The notes below the pieces were generated by a model. It was not told where the DNA came from, searched no databases, and worked only from the letters and a program-made list of their open reading frames with translations. The position numbers and the translations under genes are program-made. Positions 58,344-64,000 of a stretch of 64,000 nt of DNA are shown piece by piece; position 1 is the stretch's first letter, and each line of letters begins with the position of its first letter. This DNA comes from Agelaius tricolor (taxonomy: Eukaryota; Chordata; Aves; Passeriformes; Icteridae), in the NCBI GenBank assembly GCA_023055355.1, contig JALJCS010000009.1:26313001-26377000 (forward strand). Direction: 5' to 3'.

Positions 58344-61300
58344 GGAAAGAAAGAGAAACAGAGAAACCAAAGTAAACAAAAAAACCTTCAAATAACAAGG
58401 AAAAAAAAGATGCAGAAACTAATGCCTAATATTCAACTTATTAGAGTGAATCAATATTTACCTCAAAACATGTTAGCAATAACATAGTATGTATAAACAC
58501 ATCCTTATTTTTTCTCAGTCTGTGTCATTGTTGATCTCAGGCTATGGCTCAGTAGAATAACGTGAGTAGCTCTGAACCCTGGCTGATCCCAGGAAGAGAT
58601 CACGCAAGCTCAGCTTGCACAAGTCGATTCTAAATCACATAAAATTCCCCAGAACTGGAGACTGGTACAGAAGCCTTTTACATCTGGAAACACAGAGTAT
58701 TTCCAGTTTGAAGTGCAATCCTTAAAGACATGCAGAAAAAGGCTGCAGAGGCAAGAGACATGGTTGGGATAGGTAGCTCCTTTTTGGGTCTTTTTTCACA
58801 CTGGCATGTAAAGAAATCACTGCACGGGACTTTGAAAATGCCAAAGCTGTGTTAAGGTCCTTTCTTTGGCATGGTTTTGTTATCTTGTATCTGTGGGTTC
58901 CTTTCAAGCAAAGTGATCAAGAGCCCAGTGAAGATGGTCAGACTTTCCACCGGGCTTTAATGGGCTTTCTACCAAGACCCAAAAGATCAATTCTATCAAG
59001 ATTTAACTTTTAATTCTGAGTACCTCCAGGTCTCATTGAAATTATAGTAGTCAGCATCTCCAGAGGTATCTTATAGATTTGGGCTCTAGATCCACTATGA
59101 CATGCAGTGAGTAATTTATTTGTTTTTCAGGTGACTTTTCCAAGGTCATCTGAATCACATGTGACTGAATGGACAAGACAGGCCATCTCCATGGGCACCA
59201 ATGCTTCCTTATCCTCCTGTTGGCAACAGAGGTAGGATCAATCATCAATGTCATAGTGACAGACAACCAAAAAAAACCTTCAGGTGCAGTAGTACAACTA
59301 GGTTTCCAATGTTATTGTAGGGCTGTTACAGCTCCTAAAATATTAATTCATTCTTTAATAGGTTATCTGTTAAACTTAAAAAAAAAAAAGGGGTGCAATT
59401 CTCTGAAACTAAACAAACACATTTGTTGAATGGAAGCTTTAAATTTCGGAGTGCATAGAGAGCTTTAAAAGCTGAAGAATATAATTCATTATTTATCACC
59501 ACTTATAAATTTTAAGTAATCTGCTAAGAGTTATTACCTAACACTTACTTTTCAGTGTCCAAAACATACTTGCTGTGTGTACACACTTACTGAGACTTTC
59601 AGTGAGGTAAAGGAATAAATCTGACTGTAGCCATGGACTTCCAAGCATCCAGGCTCTCACTGGCCATCACTATAGTGAAGGTGCAGTGCTTCTCACAGCA
59701 ATTACACCCTTCCCATCTGGAGGGGATGCAACCTGAAAGCAAAATAGGTCGAAGCTACCTCCTACGTGCCTGCTACAGGCAAAAGAGGTGGTTACCAAAG
59801 CATCTTTTGAGAGTAGCTCACTCCATCTGAGGAGGAATAGGTGAAATTATTTGGGATGACATGGGGATGCAACGCTCTCCCATCTCTTTCTGTAGATTGT
59901 AGGGGAAGCTTGGACAATTCATTTATTTCCCCCTTTGTTTTTTAGGAAAGATTGGGTAATTTATAGCCCAGTCTAAGTGCTATTCTTAGCAAAGACAAAT
60001 GCAGAAGAACTATAACTACACAAGGCCTCCAAATATCTCCATGCTAGGGATGAGTTACTGGGATGGCATTTATCCAGAGATGCTGAAGCTCCCATGCCTC
60101 CCTGTCTCACCTCAGACAATGTGCAAGTTGGACTGATTGAGACAAAGGACTGCAGCCCTGGACTTGGGATTTTGCACATTCCTCCAGGTCTCTTCACATT
60201 TTTTAATGTTTTTTGCCAGTGCTCATCTAATCCCATGGGCTGCCACTTTGTCTCTGAAGGAGTGTAAATGTGAAGCTGCTCAGACTCACAGGGAGCTGCG
60301 CTGCCTTCCTCAGCTGAAGGCCAGCACTGACATTGCCAGATTTGCCTTCTTTGCTCAAGGGGAAAGCTGGAGCTGTGTGTCATGGAGGCATTTTCTAGGG
60401 GCAGTAAGTAGATACCTTAGGGGATTAAGAGCAGACACAGTGGGGAAAAGAAGTTAATATAATGCATATCCTCACATCTTCCCAGCTGTGTTTCGGCACA
60501 TGGCTGAAAGACTGAGAGATGTCACTACAATAAAGCAGAGATGTGACTGTGAATAACTGTACCAACAACCACACCAGATTAGACAAAAGATTCAGTGGTG
60601 AGGGGTTTAGCACGCAAAACGGCAAAAGCAGTGTCTAGGAGTTAGCTCCTTCCATCCACTATCCTCTTTGGCTGCCCATTCAATCCTCAAAAATATAAAG
60701 AACATTATCTCCACAACTAAGTTGAAGAAATGAAGATAATCTCTTCTTCTCTCATGTGTTCACTCCCTGCTATTTCTTTCTGCTTCAGTCAAAGATGTGA
60801 AAACAAGCTTGAACTGCTGAGGAGAGAAGCAGCTGCACTGATGTCAGAGCTTCTCTGAGGACATTTCCCAACAGGCCTGGAAAAGGATTACACTGTAGCT
60901 GGTAACAGTAGGGGATGTTGATTTTCAAATCCCTTTTATTCAGCATTTGTGTCAGCGTTTTCATGCGTGTTACCTCTGGGCTGAGCCAAACATAAATCTG
61001 TTCTTACCAGTCTTCTCATTAGCATGCATGAAACAAACATTAGCAGAGAGGGCATCAGCACCGAGCGATAGCAATCCATTTCTATCGCTTTGGGAAGCAA
61101 GCAGGAGGTGGGGAGCAGTGGAGTCTGACACATGGGCATAGTGAGGCTGCTGCTGAAGCCTGTCCATGATGCGGTGTCAGGCTGCTGCCTACAAGGTGGG
61201 GCATGAGACATACAGGAGTCAGAAGCAGGTATAGTAACCAGAGTTTTAGTCTCGGAGAACAGGGGAGGTCCTTTGTTCATTGGTGAAAGAAAAATTATTT

Positions 61301-64000
61301 CATAAAGGTTTGTCATCTGCTTTTACATCCACAGTCAGAGAAGAAATGATATGCTTTTTTCTCAGTCACTGCCTCAAACCAGGACCACTAGAAGAAGGTC
61401 CCAAATTTCTTTCAGCATTTTGATGGTGGATAACTGATGTATTTAAACTACATGGATGTCCCACATCCTCAAAAGCAGGAGGGATCACCAGCAAAACACA
61501 GAACATTGAAGATTGTGAAGGTTTTCTACTGTGCAAAACCCACTATGGTGAGCAAATGTTGCTTCATATTAAAGATATATCTTTACCTGTGAACACATGC
61601 TCTGTGTTAAGAGTCATGCTAAAGAACAAGCATTCCATACATCCCTGTAACTGTGGTGACTGGACCTTCTCTTTTCATGCAGCAAAGCTACTGCAAACAA
61701 GGCATTGTACCAGACTCTGCAGCAGATTCCGTATCGCTAATAACATTGGAAGGCTGAGAAACTGGTGTCTATCAACAACATCCCTTGTGTTAAGTTAATG
61801 ACATGTACCAGAAGCAAAGTAGGAAGATTTTTATTTTGGTCCCATCTGGGTCCTGTGCCACGGAAGGAAAAAATGATGGCATTTTTTGGGGGGGAGAAAC
61901 ATTTGGCTATCCAGTCAACCTTCTTTTTTTTTGTTTAATAAGTCACAGCATCAAGCTCTGGTTGCTTTCCAATTCTTCTCCAGTCCTTTTGGAAATGCTC
62001 TAGTGAAGAAGCAAAGAATATTGCAAAGAGCATTGCCTTGGCATGGAAAAGGCAGTGTTTTCCTACACAGCTGACCTGAGCATATGGAAGTGGAAAGACT
62101 GTATCTCCATTCTTTAGTGAAGTAAGGGTTTGCACATGGGTGGAAAATGTTTGAGATGCAGCACCTCAACTCAAAGGTCTCTCTCAGCTTGTCTGGAGGA
62201 TCAGTGCAAAGCCTTCTACCTGAATTGCAATAACTTCATAACTCCAGGAACCTTGGAAAGAGATGATAGAACAGGCTGATAAGACATCCCTATTTATCCT
62301 TTCTGTGTTGTGGACAGCAGTGGAGTACTCCATTAGGATCTATCAAATACTTGTGCCTGTGATGAACACTGAGTCCCTTAGAGGTGTGCTGGCTGTCATT
62401 TGAGTTTCTTGCTCCCATAGGCAATGTTTGAGTCTTTCTCCAGGGTAGTATCATACCCACACACCCAGTAGTAAAGTCCCTCAAAATGCAGAATGCATTT
62501 TTAAAAGCAGCCAGATCTCACATTAGACAAAGATGTCCCTTGCTGTTACAGTCTGCAGAAACTTGTCCATCTCAGCACACTGAGCCAACAGCTTTGTACT
62601 GCTTACTTAATCAAGCTTCTGTAGTGGGGATGCACCACAACTTCTGTGGTGGGAATCCTCCCACAACTTCTGCCAGCCAAATAATCAGCATTTAACTCTC
62701 CTCTGTCCACAAGTTGAGCACAGAGCCTTACCCTTTCATACCTGGGCAGATTCTCAGTTACCTTACACTCACAACATTGAGTTCTTCTAGCACATCTATC
62801 CCTTATTTGGTGGAAACAAGCTTGCCTTATTACACCCCAAAAGCATCTCTGGACAAATGCAGGCCCTCAGGCTGTCTGTTTAGATTGACCAGCACCCCAT
62901 CAAAATCTGATTTTGCTTTTTCCAAGTCATGTGCAATAGTCCCGTTCTCCTCAGAGATTCAGGGAACTTTGTGGTTCTAGTATGCATGCAAGTGTCATAG
63001 TTCTGCTCCCTTTCCGTCAGTCTGTGGATGGCACTGGGGGAAACCTTCAGGCACTGAATGTTTTCCCTCCCCTCTTGCTCCCTGGCTGAAAAAGTGCAAC
63101 ATCAACCTGCTGTGATTTCACCTACATTAGTTGTAGGGATTCTTGCCTGAAAGGTGTTTAAAGTGCCTTACAGTGTGTATTTTGTTTTCTCTAGTACTAT
63201 TCTTGTTATGGGATCTCTTACCCTAGGGAATTGCCTGACATCCCAAGGAAAGCTGCTTTATGGCAGATGTGGACACATATGGATTTCAGCAGTGAAAGGT
63301 ATCTACTGCTGGGCTAGGAGTAGGAAACTTCAATCTCTCTTTCTATCCTTCATTACAAATAAGTGATCTAGATTTACATCATGTACCACTACTCTTACTG
63401 TACTTTTCTGGCTTCCAAACACTGAGACATCATCAGAGTGCTGAAACCACCACTTTCCAATAACTTAATTGGTCAACAAGGTCTGCTTGCATTTCTCTTA
63501 CGAATTATTCTCCTCCCTGTACAATGAATACATTCACTGCTTAGGACACATTGACACTGAGACTCCAACAACATTTTGTTTTAAAGAACTGAGCTAGATG
63601 CTGAGATAGCTCAGACTCTCTGTGGCAAGGTGCATTCAGAACACAGCCTTTCAGAAAAGGCATCACAGGAGTGCTGTCTTGGTTTCAGTTGCCCCAAAAG
63701 CAAGCTGCTGACAAAAGAGGCAGCCTTAGCCTCATTTATTGGTTTTTTTCCCAACTCCATCCCTTGTTCTGTACAAATGTTCATGGAGCATAAGGAAGAT
63801 GGATCACAAGGCTGACCCAGCTGAAAATCAACCTGACCAAAAACAAAAGCTGTCAGTATAAGTGCTTGCACTGGCACAGGGCAGGGATTGAAACATCCTG
63901 CTGGGGTGTTAGTGAAGGGAGGAAAGGCTTCCAGACTCTGCTTTGGTCAGTTTCACCAATTAGGAAACCACAGCCTGACAGGAAACCACTAAAAGGAACT

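Larger units (their letters stand above)
56429..64000. other. Gene-free single-copy stretch to window end
   Basis: Contents are a 20-bp duplication at 57752-57790, an A-run of 17 at 58327-58343, an A-run at about 59379-59390, and a segment near 60940-61180 with an 8-bp inverted repeat (61064-61071/61082-61089) that has an enhancer-like texture. No gene or mobile element recognised. The moderately GC-rich part at 57.3-58.1 kb is not CpG-dense and has no identifiable exon. Confidence 0.5.

Overview
The window looks like a gene-poor stretch of a bird nuclear chromosome. The evidence is the mobile-element content: several 3' ends of CR1 LINEs in both orientations (some ending in the typical ATTCTATG-like tail), two LTRs whose sequence I recognise as common avian endogenous-retrovirus LTR types, a MIR-like ancient SINE relic, and low overall repeat density. 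A songbird or other neoavian is plausible, but I cannot fix the species or chromosome. I found no protein-coding exon, tRNA, rRNA, snoRNA or known microRNA that I can support. All long open frames are explained by repeats, GC-rich low-stop sequence or chance.

Layout. 1-10.4 kb: single-copy sequence with two CR1 3' ends (about 534 and 5660), a 29-A run, an AT-rich stretch, and an unusual cluster of perfect palindromes at 7035-7139. 10.45-11.2 kb: the best candidate conserved non-coding element, ending in a homeodomain-type TAAT cluster. 11.2-34 kb: mostly featureless single-copy DNA with a 77-bp-offset duplication (15.2 kb), a compound microsatellite (20.75 kb), homopolymers and one doubtful old CR1 fragment. 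34.08-35.95 kb: the only CpG-island-like segment. It holds a cluster of RFX-type X-box motifs (34852-34922) and a phase-perfect 34-unit GCCGT pentanucleotide array (35616-35785). It is the best candidate promoter here, though no attached exon can be shown. 38.06-39.08 kb: a solo LTR on the minus strand with internal degenerate tandem repeats. 41.1 kb: a minus-strand CR1 3' end. 43.2-48.9 kb: AT-rich single-copy DNA with several enhancer-like segments. 49.4 kb: MIR-like relic. 51.09-52.98 kb: a plus-strand LTR split by a 1.3-kb CR1 insertion, a clear nested transposon. 54.7-55.1 kb: an old, diverged CR1. 56.3 kb: another minus-strand CR1 3' end. The rest is single-copy DNA with minor duplications.

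No operon-like or gene-cluster logic applies. If the window has a function it is most likely regulatory: a CpG-island promoter and distal enhancers in a gene desert. The strongest oddities are the palindrome cluster, the X-box cluster in the CpG island, the pentanucleotide array and the nested LTR/CR1 locus. All family names come from recalled consensus features, not from a database search.
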